64,000 nt of DNA from Palsa-744 sp963734815 (GCA_963734815.1 CAVTIH010000003.1:124001-188000); one strand, 5' to 3'. Numbered from the stretch's first letter, positions 6,894 to 16,200 are shown. Program-made: numbers and translations. Notes: a model not told the origin generated them from the letters alone.

Positions 6894-7760
6894 GTGTCAA
6901 GAGAGATCGTTAACCCGACGGGGCGGGCGCCCGATGGCCCTGCGACCAACCTGAAAAGGCTTTTCCGCGATGCCCGCCGCGACCCTGAACTGGCGGTGCT
7001 CGAGGGGTTGCACGCGCTCAAGCACGCGCTGCGCTTCGGCGCACAGGTGCTGCACACCGCTGTCGTGTCCCCCGCGCGGCTCGGTGCGCTGGCCGACGCG
7101 CTGGCGCCCGACGTGCGCGAGCGGATCCTCGCTGACGCCCTGACAGTGCCCGCCGAGGTGTTCGCGACGCTCGCGCCGCTGGCGCCCTCGACCGGGGTGA
7201 TCGCGATCGCGCGACGCCCGTCCACCGATGCCGACGCACTCCTCGCCGAGGCGCGACTCGCGCCGATCGTGCTGCTGGAGGCTCCCAGTGACCTTGGCAA
7301 CATCGGCGCCTGCGTACGCGTAACGGCCGCGGCCGATGCCACCGGGATGCTCACGACAGGCATCCACGACCCCTGGGACCCCGCGGCCCTGCGGGGCAGC
7401 GCCGGTCTGCACTTCGCGCTGCCCGTCGCTCGGCTGGGCGAGGATGCGCTCGAGCTGGTCGGCCCCGGGTCGCCCCCTGCGCAGACCACCCCCCCTGGCG
7501 GTCCTGGCCGGCGCCGCCCACTGATCGCGCTCGACCCCGATGGCGAGCCGCTGCGCCCCGGCGAGCTGCCCGCGCGGGCCATTCTGGCCTTCGGAGCCGA
7601 GCGTCAGGGGCTCTCCCGGGAGCTGCTCGACCGCGCCGACGCGCGCGTGCGCCTGCCGATGCGCGACGGCGTCTCCAGTCTCAATCTCGCCACCTCGGTG
7701 GCCGCGGTGCTCTACAGCTGGCGGCTCGCTGATGTGGAGCGGAGGACCTGGATTGATTGA
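6894..7760 (+). CDS. SpoU/TrmH-family RNA 2'-O-methyltransferase
   Basis: 288 aa SPOUT methyltransferase acting on rRNA or tRNA with SAM. An N-terminal substrate-binding domain (about 1-105) precedes the SpoU core. Motif 1 is LEAPSDLGNIGACVR near residue 127, motif 2 FGAERQGLS near 238, and motif 3 LPMRDGVSSLNLATSVAAVL near 258, containing the knot that binds SAM. A 20-residue Pro/Gly-rich insertion (GPGSPPAQTTPPGGPGRR, about 195-212) interrupts the core and is not usual for the family. GTG 6894 start. The 3' end overlaps the ctaG-like gene by 8 nt. Confidence 0.9.
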   Translation: MSREIVNPTGRAPDGPATNLKRLFRDARRDPELAVLEGLHALKHALRFGAQVLHTAVVSPARLGALADALAPDVRERILADALTVPAEVFATLAPLAPSTGVIAIARRPSTDADALLAEARLAPIVLLEAPSDLGNIGACVRVTAAADATGMLTTGIHDPWDPAALRGSAGLHFALPVARLGEDALELVGPGSPPAQTTPPGGPGRRRPLIALDPDGEPLRPGELPARAILAFGAERQGLSRELLDRADARVRLPMRDGVSSLNLATSVAAVLYSWRLADVERRTWID

Positions 7761-8715
7761 GCTGGAGGACGTCATCCAGCTGGTGCCGACTGCGCTGCTC
7801 TGCCTGCTCTACGCCTCGCGCGTGCGCACTCTTGGCCGATCCTCGATCGGTGGCGGCCAACCCGTGCCCGGCTGGCGCCAGGGGTGCTTCTACGCGGGCT
7901 GCCTCGTGTTCGCCCTCGCCCTGATTGGGGTGGCGAAGGCCGGCGAGGAACTGCTGTTCGTGCACATGATCGAGAGCCTTTTGATCGCGGACATCGCACC
8001 GCTTTTGATTGTGCTCGGGCTCACCGGGCCACTGCTGGCCCCGATCTTGTCGGCCGATCAGCCGATTGCATCTGATCGACGATCGGTCGGTCTCTTCGAC
8101 CGGCTTCGTGTGCTCGCCAATCCGCTGATCGCGTTTCCACTGTGGGCTATCGACCTCTACTTGTGGCATCTGCCCGGGCCCTACCAGGGCGCCGTGGAAC
8201 ACGTTGGACTCAACCTGCTCCAGCACGTGATGTTCCTCGTTCTTGGGATCAACCTGTGGATGTGCCTGTTTGGGCCACTGCCGATGCCCGGCTGGTTTGG
8301 CAGCCTCGGCAAGCTTCTCTACATCGGCGCCGTGGGCCTCACTGCTGCCGCGCTTGGCAACATCTTTCTTTGGTCTGACGCCGTCTTCTATCCCTTTTAC
8401 CTGCAGGGCGACTCTCGGCACCACCTCTCGCCTCTGGCCGACCAGAACCTTGCTGGGGCGGTAATGATGGTTGAGGTCAGCCTCTTTACGATCGGCCTTT
8501 TCTGGTGGTTGTTCCGGCGTTCTGCTCGCGAGGCCGTGGAGCGGCAGGAGTTGCTTGATTTTGCCCGTGTGCATGGACTCCCGCTGAGCGATCAGCGGGC
8601 TGCTCGGGCGGTCTCTGCCGGACGCGGTGCCGAGCTTCGCAGGCGGCTTGAGAGCCGCGTTGAGGTTGGCGATGCGCAGCCGGCGCGTACGACGATGCGC
8701 GACTCTATGCTTTAG
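7753..8715 (+). CDS. ctaG: CtaG-family cytochrome c oxidase assembly membrane protein
   Basis: 320 aa, caa3_CtaG-like. TTG 7753 is chosen because GGAGGA (7741-7746) lies 6 nt upstream and the longer ORF is a shadow of the methyltransferase. About seven hydrophobic segments follow: PTALLCLLYA, FYAGCLVFALALIGV, LLIADIAPLLIVLGL, LIAFPLWAIDLYLWHLPGPY, LLQHVMFLVLGINLWM, LLYIGAVGLTAAALGNIFLW and MMVEVSLFTIGLFWWLF. The conserved His residues of the family occur at HMIES, LWHLPG, LLQHVMF and the SRHHLSPLADQ loop. Its role is copper delivery or assembly of terminal oxidase. The last 60 residues are a charged cytoplasmic tail. It overlaps the upstream methyltransferase. Confidence 0.88.
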   Translation: MIELEDVIQLVPTALLCLLYASRVRTLGRSSIGGGQPVPGWRQGCFYAGCLVFALALIGVAKAGEELLFVHMIESLLIADIAPLLIVLGLTGPLLAPILSADQPIASDRRSVGLFDRLRVLANPLIAFPLWAIDLYLWHLPGPYQGAVEHVGLNLLQHVMFLVLGINLWMCLFGPLPMPGWFGSLGKLLYIGAVGLTAAALGNIFLWSDAVFYPFYLQGDSRHHLSPLADQNLAGAVMMVEVSLFTIGLFWWLFRRSAREAVERQELLDFARVHGLPLSDQRAARAVSAGRGAELRRRLESRVEVGDAQPARTTMRDSML

Positions 8716-8717
8716 GC

Positions 8718-8930
8718 ATGTGCGTTGGTTGCGCGATGGCTGCCGCTTCGGCCGCGAGCGGATTTCGGACCTGGCTGCAGACTCACCATCTAGGGTGGCT
8801 CACGCCTCGTCGGATGCGTGCGCTCACGGTCGGGGCTATGTGCGCCGCTGGGTTGGTGTCGACGATCGGGGTTAGTGGATCTTCGCTGCCTACGGCCCCT
8901 GCCGCTCACCACGTCACGCGGGCGCGCTGA
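8718..8930 (+). CDS. Small membrane protein downstream of ctaG (70 aa)
   Basis: ATG lies 2 nt after the ctaG stop, so it is probably coupled. The product starts MCVGCAMAAASAASGFRTWL and has one transmembrane segment, ALTVGAMCAAGLVSTIG (about 35-51), followed by a short polar C-terminus. The CxxC near the start could bind metal or haem-related partners, but nothing proves it. No family recognised. Confidence 0.5.
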   Translation: MCVGCAMAAASAASGFRTWLQTHHLGWLTPRRMRALTVGAMCAAGLVSTIGVSGSSLPTAPAAHHVTRAR

Positions 8931-8965
8931 CCGCTGCCACTTGCGCGCGGCACTCTCAGGTTGGG

Positions 8966-9241
8966 TCAGCCCCCGGCTACTGCTGGGAGGATCGTCAGTT
9001 CTGCGCCATCCGTAACAGGCGTCTGGAGTCCATTGAGGAAGCGGATGTCCTCACCGCTCAGGTAGACGTTCACGAAGCGGCGCAGGCCGCCGTCCTCGTC
9101 GGAGATTCGGCTGCGCAGCTCGCCGAAGCGCTCGAACAGGCTGTCCAGCACCTCCTGCACGGTTGCACCTTCGAGCTGGGCCTCGCTTGCGCCTTCGGCG
9201 GCGGTACGCAGCTGGGTGGGGATCTTCACGGTCACGGCCAT
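8966..9241 (-). CDS. MoaD/ThiS-type ubiquitin-like sulfur carrier (CysO-like)
   Basis: 91 aa. A beta-grasp fold protein that ends in the obligatory Gly-Gly (ILPAVAGG), which is adenylated and thiocarboxylated. MAVTVKIPTQLR at the start and VNVYLSGEDIRFL in the second half match CysO/MoaD. ATG 9241, 4 nt after the thrC stop, is preferred to ATG 9262, which would overlap thrC. The pairing with threonine synthase is the arrangement seen for CysO-like carriers in actinobacteria. It could feed cysteine, molybdopterin or thiamin synthesis; CysO is the best guess. Confidence 0.82.
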   Translation of the reverse strand: MAVTVKIPTQLRTAAEGASEAQLEGATVQEVLDSLFERFGELRSRISDEDGGLRRFVNVYLSGEDIRFLNGLQTPVTDGAELTILPAVAGG

Positions 9242-9245
9242 CGCC

Positions 9246-10577
9246 TCAGCCCCTTCCGCCACCGCCCGCCAGCGCCACGTCCCTTGCGGTCGTCTGGAAG
9301 CGGGACTCCACCTTGGTCTCGAACTCCTCTACGCTGGGGGCGATCGCGTGGGTGTCGAACCGGCCCCGCACCGCGTCGAGTGTCTTCAGGCCCTCGCCGG
9401 TGATCACCAGCACGACCCGCTCGGAGGGATCGATCTCCCCGCGCTCGGCAAGCTTCCTCAGGACCGCAGTGGTAACCCCGCCGGCGGTCTCGGTGAAAAC
9501 GCCGGTGGTCTGAGCCAACAGTTCGATGCCCTCTCGAATCTCCTCATCGCTCACCGCGTCGATCGAGCCGCCGCTGCGGCGAGCCTCCTCCAGCGCGTAG
9601 GGGCCGTCCGCCGGGTTGCCGATCGCCAGCGACTTGGCGATCGTGTTGGGCTTCACCGGTCGGCACACGTCGTGGCCGGCCGCGTATGCACTCGCCACCG
9701 GCGCGCAGCCCTCGGCCTGCGCGCCGCTCATCCGCGGCAGCTCGCCACTCACCAGGCCGAGCTCGCGCCACTCGGCGAAGCCTTTGGCGATCTTCGTGAA
9801 CAGCGACCCCGAGGCGATCGGCACAACGCAGCGATCGGGCAGCTCAAAGCCCAGCTGCTCGGCGATCTCGTACGCCAGCGTCTTCGAGCCCTCCGCGTAG
9901 TAGGGGCGCAGGTTGATGTTCACGAACGCCCACTCGCGCTCAGCCGAGAGCTCGGTGCAGAGACGGTTGACGTCGTCGTAGTTGCCTTTGACGGCAACCA
10001 GGCGGGTGCCGTAGACGCCCGTGGCGAGCACCTTCTGCTCCTCCAGGTCGGCGGGGATGAACACATAGGACTCCAGGCCCAGCGCCGCCCCGTGGGCGGC
10101 CACGGAGTTGGCAAGGTTGCCAGTGGAGGCGCACGCGATCGTCTGGTAGCCCAGCTCCCGTGCGCGCGCCACCGCAACCGAGACCACGCGGTCCTTGAAG
10201 GAGTGCGTGGGGTTGGCGGCATCGTTCTTGACCCACACCTCCCCCAGTCCCAACCGCTGCGCGAGGCGATCGGCGCGGATCAGCGGGGTGCAACCCGCTG
10301 GCAGCCCCGTGCGCAGCGAGCCCCCGCCCCCGGTACCCCCCGACGGGCCGTCTGGGGCACCGCGGCCATAGGACGTAGTCGGCAGGAAGTCGGCGTAGCG
10401 CCATATATTCTGCGGCCCTCCCTGGATGCGGCGGCGCAGCTCGCCCACGCCGCCGTCGGTCAGGCGGCTGTGGTCGTAGGCGACCTCCAGCGGGCCGAAG
10501 CACCGCTCGCACACGTACAGCGCCTCTAGCGGATACTCCGCCTTGCACTCTCGACACTTCAGGTTGCTGGCAGCCAT
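9246..10577 (-). CDS. thrC: Threonine synthase
   Basis: 443 aa, PLP-dependent conversion of O-phosphohomoserine to threonine. An N-terminal zinc ribbon (CRECKAEYP...CERCFGPLEV, residues 8-32) precedes the fold-type II core. The PLP lysine is in NPTHSFKDR (about 120-128), the phosphate-binding loop is STGNLANS, and GEGLKTLDAVRG lies near the C-terminus. A Gly/Pro-rich insertion (GRGAPDGPSGGTGGGGS, about 71-87) lies before the substrate loop PLIRADRLAQ. ATG is preceded by GGGAGG at a normal distance. It is translationally close to the MoaD/CysO gene downstream. Confidence 0.95.
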   Translation of the reverse strand: MAASNLKCRECKAEYPLEALYVCERCFGPLEVAYDHSRLTDGGVGELRRRIQGGPQNIWRYADFLPTTSYGRGAPDGPSGGTGGGGSLRTGLPAGCTPLIRADRLAQRLGLGEVWVKNDAANPTHSFKDRVVSVAVARARELGYQTIACASTGNLANSVAAHGAALGLESYVFIPADLEEQKVLATGVYGTRLVAVKGNYDDVNRLCTELSAEREWAFVNINLRPYYAEGSKTLAYEIAEQLGFELPDRCVVPIASGSLFTKIAKGFAEWRELGLVSGELPRMSGAQAEGCAPVASAYAAGHDVCRPVKPNTIAKSLAIGNPADGPYALEEARRSGGSIDAVSDEEIREGIELLAQTTGVFTETAGGVTTAVLRKLAERGEIDPSERVVLVITGEGLKTLDAVRGRFDTHAIAPSVEEFETKVESRFQTTARDVALAGGGGRG

Positions 10578-10722
10578 CTGGGGCCTCCCTCATCGTCTCT
10601 TCGCCGTTGTCCCGTGTGGCGAAAAACGTGAAAGCCCGCCACACATCTGTCTGGAATTGGCACCTTCCGCGTTGGGACGCGGTGGTTGCCGGGGCTTCGT
10701 CGGGCCAGTCCCTCCACCCCTC

Positions 10723-10751
10723 TTGATGTGTACTGCTGTAGGCAGTATATC
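10723..10751 (+). promoter_or_regulatory. Promoter with operator in the spacer, upstream of DGK gene
   Basis: -35 TTGATG (10723-10728), a 17-nt spacer and -10 TATATC (10746-10751). Within the spacer, TACTGC (10731-10736) and GCAGTA (10742-10747) form an inverted repeat, a position where a repressor would block RNA polymerase. The leader to ATG 10870 is about 110 nt. Confidence 0.6.
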
Positions 10752-10869
10752 GAACGCGCGACGGACGCGCACCAAGAGGGTGGCGCAGGCGGCCAGAGGC
10801 CGCCGAGCCGGGCCCCTCGCTCTTCGATCATCTCGGTAACGCTCTTGCGCGCGCGGTGTACGCAGATCG

Positions 10870-11853
10870 ATGAGCACCATGATGCCAGACGCACAGCAGG
10901 GCGAGGACGCCTTCGACCTCGAGGAGTCCCTGCCGAAGAAGCGCATGCTGATCGTCGTCAACCCCTATGCCTCGACGGTCTCCGACAGCCTGCGCCACCT
11001 CGTCGTCGACGCACTGCGCAGCCGCTTCGAGGTGGACGCCCGCGACACCGAGTCCCGCGGCCACGCGACCGAGCTCTGCCGCGAGGCCGCCCACGAGGGC
11101 TACGACGTGGTGGTGGCGTTTGGCGGGGACGGCACCGTCAACGAGGCCGCCAACGGCCTGCTCGGCTCCGCCACCCCGCTCACCTGCCTGCCGGGCGGCT
11201 CGGCCAACGTGTTCGGCAAGATGCTCGGCATCCCCGGGTCGCTGATCGAGGCGACCGAGCACCTGCTGGCGATGGCCGACGACTGGCGCATCCACAAGGT
11301 CGACCTCGGCGTGGTCAACGGGCGCTGCTTCACCTTCGCCTCGGGGCTCGGCCTCGACGCCTCGGTCGTGGAGCGCGTGGACGCCAACCCGCGGCGCAAG
11401 GCCCGCTGGGGCCCGTGGTTCTTCACGTGGGTCGCCGTCACCACCTTCGCTCGGCGCTACCTGCTGCGCCCGCCGCGCCTCACCACTCTCCTCGCCGGGG
11501 AGGAGCACTCGGGGGTCACCGCCGTGATCCAGAACGGCTCGCCGTTCACCTACTTCCGCAACCGCCCGATCGAGATCGCCGAGGACGCAGAGCTCGACTC
11601 TGGCACCCTCTCCACCTGCGTGCTGCACCGCGCCCGACCGCTCGACATGCCGTTCATCGCCTGGCGCGCCTTCTCCAAGCGCGCACGCCTCACCCACCAC
11701 CGCCAGATCACCGCGCTCGCGCCCGCCACCGAGCTGATCGTCCGCACCGCCAACGGCACCCCGCTGCCACTACAGGTCGACGGCGACTACCTGGGAGAGG
11801 TCGACGAGGCCCATTACTCCATCATGCCCAGAGCGCTCAACGTGGTCGCATGA
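10870..11853 (+). CDS. Diacylglycerol/lipid kinase family protein
   Basis: 327 aa, DAGK catalytic domain superfamily (DgkB/YegS/sphingosine-kinase-like). Core motifs: LIVVNPYAST (about 27-36), VVVAFGGDGTVNEAANGLLG (about 78-97, the ATP-phosphate loop), and PLTCLPGGSANVFGKMLG. The C-terminal beta-sandwich ends QVDGDYLGEVDEAHYSIMP. The acidic 20-residue N-terminal extension is unusual. It probably phosphorylates a lipid in the membrane; the substrate (DAG, phosphatidylglycerol-like or polyketide lipid) cannot be told. It is a monocistronic gene with its own promoter and a bidirectional terminator shared with rel. Confidence 0.87.
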   Translation: MSTMMPDAQQGEDAFDLEESLPKKRMLIVVNPYASTVSDSLRHLVVDALRSRFEVDARDTESRGHATELCREAAHEGYDVVVAFGGDGTVNEAANGLLGSATPLTCLPGGSANVFGKMLGIPGSLIEATEHLLAMADDWRIHKVDLGVVNGRCFTFASGLGLDASVVERVDANPRRKARWGPWFFTWVAVTTFARRYLLRPPRLTTLLAGEEHSGVTAVIQNGSPFTYFRNRPIEIAEDAELDSGTLSTCVLHRARPLDMPFIAWRAFSKRARLTHHRQITALAPATELIVRTANGTPLPLQVDGDYLGEVDEAHYSIMPRALNVVA

Positions 11854-11900
11854 GGGGCCGTATAGCCGTATAGCCGCTGCAATAGGTCGGGGTGTTGAAC

Positions 11901-11947
11901 AAAAAATTCAAAGCCGTGCGCAATTGCTATCGGGCTTTGGATTTTTT
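11901..11947. terminator. Bidirectional intrinsic terminator between DGK gene and rel
   Basis: CAAAGCC (11909-11915) pairs with GGCTTTG (11933-11939). A flanking A run (11901-11906) on one side and T run (11942-11947) on the other make a U tract on both strands. Confidence 0.85.
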
Positions 11948-12005
11948 ATAATACCCAAGCCCCGCCTATACATACTATCGCTATACCGAAAGCCAAACTG
12001 ACCGA

Positions 12006-14312
12006 CTACCCCGCCGGCCCGGGCGTCACACGGTAGGCATCGAACACCGACTCGGTGTTGCGCAGACGGTTGATCGCCCCCTTCAGCGAGTGCGTGTCGG
12101 CGACCTCGACCACGAAGCGGTTCTTGACCATCGGCGGGTTGGAGAGGCAGCGCGCTTCGACGATGTTGGCGCCCGCCTCGGAGAAGACTCGCGAGAGGTC
12201 CTCCAGCAGCCGGTGGCGATCCCACGCGTCGATCTGGATTTCGACGACGAACCCGCTCGACTGCTCTCCCTCCCAGTAGACCTCGGTGAAGCGTTCGGGG
12301 TTCTTGCGCAGCACGGTCGCGTTGGGACAGTCCTCGCGGTGGATCGTGATGCCGCGGCCGAGTGAGATGTAGCCGACGATCTCATCGCCGGGCACCGGCC
12401 GGCAGCACTTCGCGAGACGCAGCATCACGTCCTCCACGCCCTCCACGCGGATCCCGTACTGGCCCGAGGAGCGCGTCGGGCGCCGGGCGGAGCGCCCGAC
12501 CTTGAGCAGGTTGCTGGCGGCGGTCGCCCCGCCGTCGGCCGCCTCGCCGTGCTTGAGGCGCTGCATCACCTTGTTGACGACAATCTTCGGCGACACCTTC
12601 GCGCCGCCAAGCGCCATGTAGAAATCGTCCGCCTTGCGGTAGCCCATCTCACGGATCACGTCCGCGAGCAGCGCCGAACCGGTGATCCGCTGCGCCGGCA
12701 GCCCCTGGCGCTTGAGATGCTCCTGCAGCAGCTCGCGCCCGGTGTGCTCGGTGTCCTGGCGGGACTCCGCTTTGAACCACGCTCTGATCTTGTTGCGCGC
12801 ACGCGTGGTCTTCACCATCGCCAACCAGTCGCGCGAGGGGCCGCGCTCGCGCTTGGTCGTCAGGATCTCGACGATGTCCCCGCTGCGCAGCTCGTAGTGC
12901 AACGGCACGATCTTGCCGTTCACGCGCGCCCCCACGCAGCGGTGGCCGATCTCGGTGTGCACCTCATAGGCGAAGTCCAGCGGCGTGGCGCCCGCAGCCA
13001 GCGACTTGACCTCGCCCTTGGGCGTGAATACGTATACCTCGTCTTCGAACAGGTCGGTCTTCAGGCTCTCCATGAACTCCTTGGGATCGGACATGTCCTG
13101 CTGCCAGTCGAGCATCGAGCGCAGCCACTTGACCTTGGAGTCGTCCTCGAGTGCGCCGGTGCGCTCGCGCTTCTCGCCGCGCTGCTTGTACATCCAGTGC
13201 GCGGCCACCCCAAACTCCGCCATCTCGTGCATCTCCGTGGTGCGGATCTGGATCTCCAGCGGCCGTCCCTCCGGCCCGATCACCGTGGTGTGCAGCGACT
13301 GGTACATGTTGAACTTGGGCATCGCGATGAAGTCCTTGAAGCGCCCCGGCAGCGGCTTCCACAGCGAGTGGATCACCCCCACCGCGCCGTAGCAGTCCTT
13401 CACGGAGTCCACGATCACGCGCATCGCGGTGAGGTCGTAGATCTCGTTGAACTCGCGTCCCTTCTTGGTCATCTTCGCGTAGATCGAATAGAAGTGCTTG
13501 GCGCGCCCCGCGATCTGCGCCTCGATGCTGAGCTTGCGCAGCTCGCTCGTCAGGTACTCGCCGGCCTCGCTCACGTAGCGCTCGCGCTCCTCGCGCTGCT
13601 GGGCTACCAGCCCCTTGATCTCCTGGTACTTGCGAGGGTGCAAGGTCGCAAACGCGAGATCCTCGAGCTCCCACTTGATCGCGTGGATGCCCAGCCGATG
13701 CGCGATCGGAGCGTAGATCTCCAGGGTCTCCTTCGCCTTGTCGATCTGCTTCTGCTTGGGCATCGCGTCGATCGTGCGCATGTTGTGCAGCCGGTCGGCG
13801 AGCTTGATCAGGATCACCCGCACGTCGGTGGCCATCGCCACCATCATCTTGCGGTAGTTCTCCGCCTGCGCCTCATCGCGCGAATGGAAGGTGATGCCGG
13901 TGAGCTTGGTGACACCGTCGACGACATTTGCGACCTCCGCGCCGAAGCGCTCGCGTACCTCCTCGATCGAGGCCGAGGTGTCCTCCACGGTGTCGTGCAA
14001 AAGCGCCGCGCAGAGCGTCTCGGTGTCCAGGCGCATGCCCGCGCAGATGCGCGCGACGCCCACCGGGTGCACGATGAAGTCCTCGCCGGACTTGCGCCGC
14101 TGCGCGGCGTGGTGCTCGCAGGCAAACACGAACGCCGCTTCTACACGCGCGCGGTCGATCTGGATCGTCGTGTCGGCGGCGTGCTCGGAGACGATCGCGA
14201 ACAGGTCGCCGAGCAGGCGGCGCTCGAGCTCATTGAGCTGACCGATCCCGGGCGGTCGGTCCACCTCCTTGAGGAGGCTCTCCCGATCCGGGTGTGTCTG
14301 GTCCGTCGCCAT
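12006..14312 (-). CDS. rel: Bifunctional (p)ppGpp synthetase/hydrolase
   Basis: 768 aa Rel/SpoT, controlling the stringent response. In order: an HD hydrolase domain (HPVGVARICAG..., LLHDTVEDT, LIKLADRLHNMRT), so hydrolysis is retained; a synthetase domain (RVIVDSVKDCYG..., FKDFIAMPKFNMYQSLHTTV); TGS (DEVYVFTPKGEVKSL); a helical/CC region (AKCCRPVPGDEIVGYIS); and a C-terminal ACT (VVEIQIDAWDRHRLLEDLSR). ATG 14312 is preferred to TTG 14363 because the upstream 17 residues look unconserved. It is last in the yebC-to-rel cluster. Confidence 0.96.
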   Translation of the reverse strand: MATDQTHPDRESLLKEVDRPPGIGQLNELERRLLGDLFAIVSEHAADTTIQIDRARVEAAFVFACEHHAAQRRKSGEDFIVHPVGVARICAGMRLDTETLCAALLHDTVEDTSASIEEVRERFGAEVANVVDGVTKLTGITFHSRDEAQAENYRKMMVAMATDVRVILIKLADRLHNMRTIDAMPKQKQIDKAKETLEIYAPIAHRLGIHAIKWELEDLAFATLHPRKYQEIKGLVAQQREERERYVSEAGEYLTSELRKLSIEAQIAGRAKHFYSIYAKMTKKGREFNEIYDLTAMRVIVDSVKDCYGAVGVIHSLWKPLPGRFKDFIAMPKFNMYQSLHTTVIGPEGRPLEIQIRTTEMHEMAEFGVAAHWMYKQRGEKRERTGALEDDSKVKWLRSMLDWQQDMSDPKEFMESLKTDLFEDEVYVFTPKGEVKSLAAGATPLDFAYEVHTEIGHRCVGARVNGKIVPLHYELRSGDIVEILTTKRERGPSRDWLAMVKTTRARNKIRAWFKAESRQDTEHTGRELLQEHLKRQGLPAQRITGSALLADVIREMGYRKADDFYMALGGAKVSPKIVVNKVMQRLKHGEAADGGATAASNLLKVGRSARRPTRSSGQYGIRVEGVEDVMLRLAKCCRPVPGDEIVGYISLGRGITIHREDCPNATVLRKNPERFTEVYWEGEQSSGFVVEIQIDAWDRHRLLEDLSRVFSEAGANIVEARCLSNPPMVKNRFVVEVADTHSLKGAINRLRNTESVFDAYRVTPGPAG

Positions 14313-14389
14313 TCCTTTAAGGGTAGGGCCTTTCGGGGTGGCGGCGGTGCGGCCAATTCCCAATCGAGCGCGCGAGCTCAGCCGCAGGC

Positions 14390-16156
14390 TCAGGCGAAGA
14401 GGACCAACTCCTCCTCCTCGGGCGCAGTCTCGCCGCGGGCCAACGCTTCAGCCGCGCGAGCATGACGCAGCACCAGGCGCGGCTCGCTCACGCCGCGCCA
14501 CTCGTTGACCTCCAGCGCGAACGTGGCATCGGCGCAGACGCCGTCGCGCACCGGCAGGCTGGTGCCCGCCCCGAACGCGACCGCGCGAGCGCGCGAGTCG
14601 TCGGCAAGCACCGTGAAGCGCACGTGCCTGCCTTCACCCATCGGCCGGCGCTCGGCGAAACGCGCACCCTGCACGAGCAGCGACACCGCCGGGTTGGCGC
14701 AGCCGAACGGCGCCAGCGACCGCAGCTCTTCGGCGAGCGCCATCCCCAACTCCTCGCCGCGCACGATTGCATCCACGCGCTCGCTCCGCATGAGCTGCCC
14801 CGCGCTCAGCACGCGCTCGGCGTGGTCGGCGAACGCCGCGGCGAACGCCTCCAGGCGCTCGCGCTCGATCTCCAAGCCGGCCGCCGCGCGGTGGCCGCCG
14901 TGGCGCAGCAGGTGCCCCGCGCACTCGTTGAGCCCCTCCAGCAAGTCGAAGCCCGCGATGCTGCGCCCCGACCCCCGCCCCGTCGCGCCGTCGAGCGCCA
15001 CCAGCACGAACGGCCGGTGGTGGCGCTCGGCCAGGCGCGAGGCGACGATCCCGATCACTCCGGGATGCCAGTCCTCGCCGGCAAGCACGTACGCGGCGCG
15101 CTCGCCGAGCGTCGCCAGCTGACGCTCGGCGTCGAACAGGATGCGCGTCTCGGTGTGCTTGCGCTCGTGATTGGCGCGGTCGAGCTCGGCCGCGATCTCC
15201 TGCGCGCGGGCGGGATCCTCGGTGAGGATCAGCTCGAGGCCGGCGTCGGCGCGGTGCATCCGTCCCACCGCGTTCAGCCGCGGCGCCAGCGCGAACGCCA
15301 CTGTGCGCTCGTCGATTTGACCGCCACTCGCACGTGCCACCGCGAGTAGCGCCCGCAGGCCCGGCTTGGCGGTCGCCGCCAGCGCCCGCAGGCCGTGGCG
15401 CACCAGCGCGCGGTTCTCACCCAGCAGCGCAACCACGTCGGCGATCGTCGCGAGCGCCACGAGGTCGAGGTCGTCGTGCGGGCGATACAGAGCCACCCCA
15501 CCGCAGGCCGGCAGCATCGAGCGCCCCCCGGCCTCCCACAGACCGAGCGCCAGCTTGTACGCCACGGCGGTCGCGCACAGGTCGGGGCATGGGTAGCCGC
15601 ACACGGCAGGGTGCACGATCGGCGCCCGCGGCAGCGCGCCGTCGGCGCGCGGTGAGTGGTGGTCGCTGATTACGACCTCCATGCCCAGCGTCCGCGCGAG
15701 TCCGACCTCCTCGACCGCGGTGATCCCGCAGTCGGCGGTGATCAGCAGGCGCGTGCCGCGCACCGCCAGGCGACGCACCGTTTGCGCGTTCAGCCCATAC
15801 CCGTCGCTCGCTCGGTCGGGCAGATACCAGTCCGCGTCGGCGCCCAGCGCCCGCAGGACGCGCACCAGCACCGCGGTGGAGCAGATCCCGTCGACGTCGT
15901 AGTCGCCGTGCACCGTGATCCGCGCGCCGGCGCGCACGTGGGCGAGGATCGTCGTGAGCGCCTCGTCGATGCCTGCAAACGCCGCCGGCGGGTGCTCCTC
16001 GTCGGCGGCCAGGAAGGCCCCCGCCCGCTCGGGGTCGGCCAAGCCGCGGCGCACCAACACCTGCGCGACCGCCCCGCTCACCCCCAACTGCTGTTCAAGC
16101 GCGCGCACCTGCGGTGGCGGGCAAGGCGGAATATCAAAGCGGCTGCTCGACTCCAT
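14390..16156 (-). CDS. recJ: Single-stranded-DNA exonuclease RecJ
   Basis: 588 aa. 5'-3' ssDNA exonuclease in recombination and mismatch/base excision repair. DHH phosphoesterase motifs: VHGDYDVDGICS (about 82-93), LLITADCGITA, VVISDHHSPR, then PHDDLDLVALATIADVV. The DHHA1 part contains GRGSGRSIAGFDLLEGL and the GGHRAAAGLEI motif (about 418-428). The C-terminal OB-like domain follows. It is shorter than many RecJ (around 570-600 in this group). ATG 16156 lies 44 nt after the small membrane protein gene; it is probably in the same operon as rel and ruvABC. Confidence 0.95.
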   Translation of the reverse strand: MESSSRFDIPPCPPPQVRALEQQLGVSGAVAQVLVRRGLADPERAGAFLAADEEHPPAAFAGIDEALTTILAHVRAGARITVHGDYDVDGICSTAVLVRVLRALGADADWYLPDRASDGYGLNAQTVRRLAVRGTRLLITADCGITAVEEVGLARTLGMEVVISDHHSPRADGALPRAPIVHPAVCGYPCPDLCATAVAYKLALGLWEAGGRSMLPACGGVALYRPHDDLDLVALATIADVVALLGENRALVRHGLRALAATAKPGLRALLAVARASGGQIDERTVAFALAPRLNAVGRMHRADAGLELILTEDPARAQEIAAELDRANHERKHTETRILFDAERQLATLGERAAYVLAGEDWHPGVIGIVASRLAERHHRPFVLVALDGATGRGSGRSIAGFDLLEGLNECAGHLLRHGGHRAAAGLEIERERLEAFAAAFADHAERVLSAGQLMRSERVDAIVRGEELGMALAEELRSLAPFGCANPAVSLLVQGARFAERRPMGEGRHVRFTVLADDSRARAVAFGAGTSLPVRDGVCADATFALEVNEWRGVSEPRLVLRHARAAEALARGETAPEEEELVLFA

Positions 16157-16200
16157 CGCAGCCCACCTTACGGGTGAGTCTGGACGGAACTACAGGGCCG

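Noticed and set aside
9246..10577. Threonine-responsive riboswitch or T-box upstream of thrC
   Set aside because: No conserved T-box or leader structure found; only an SD before ATG.
12549..14465. 638-aa + strand ORF
   Set aside because: Antisense shadow of rel.
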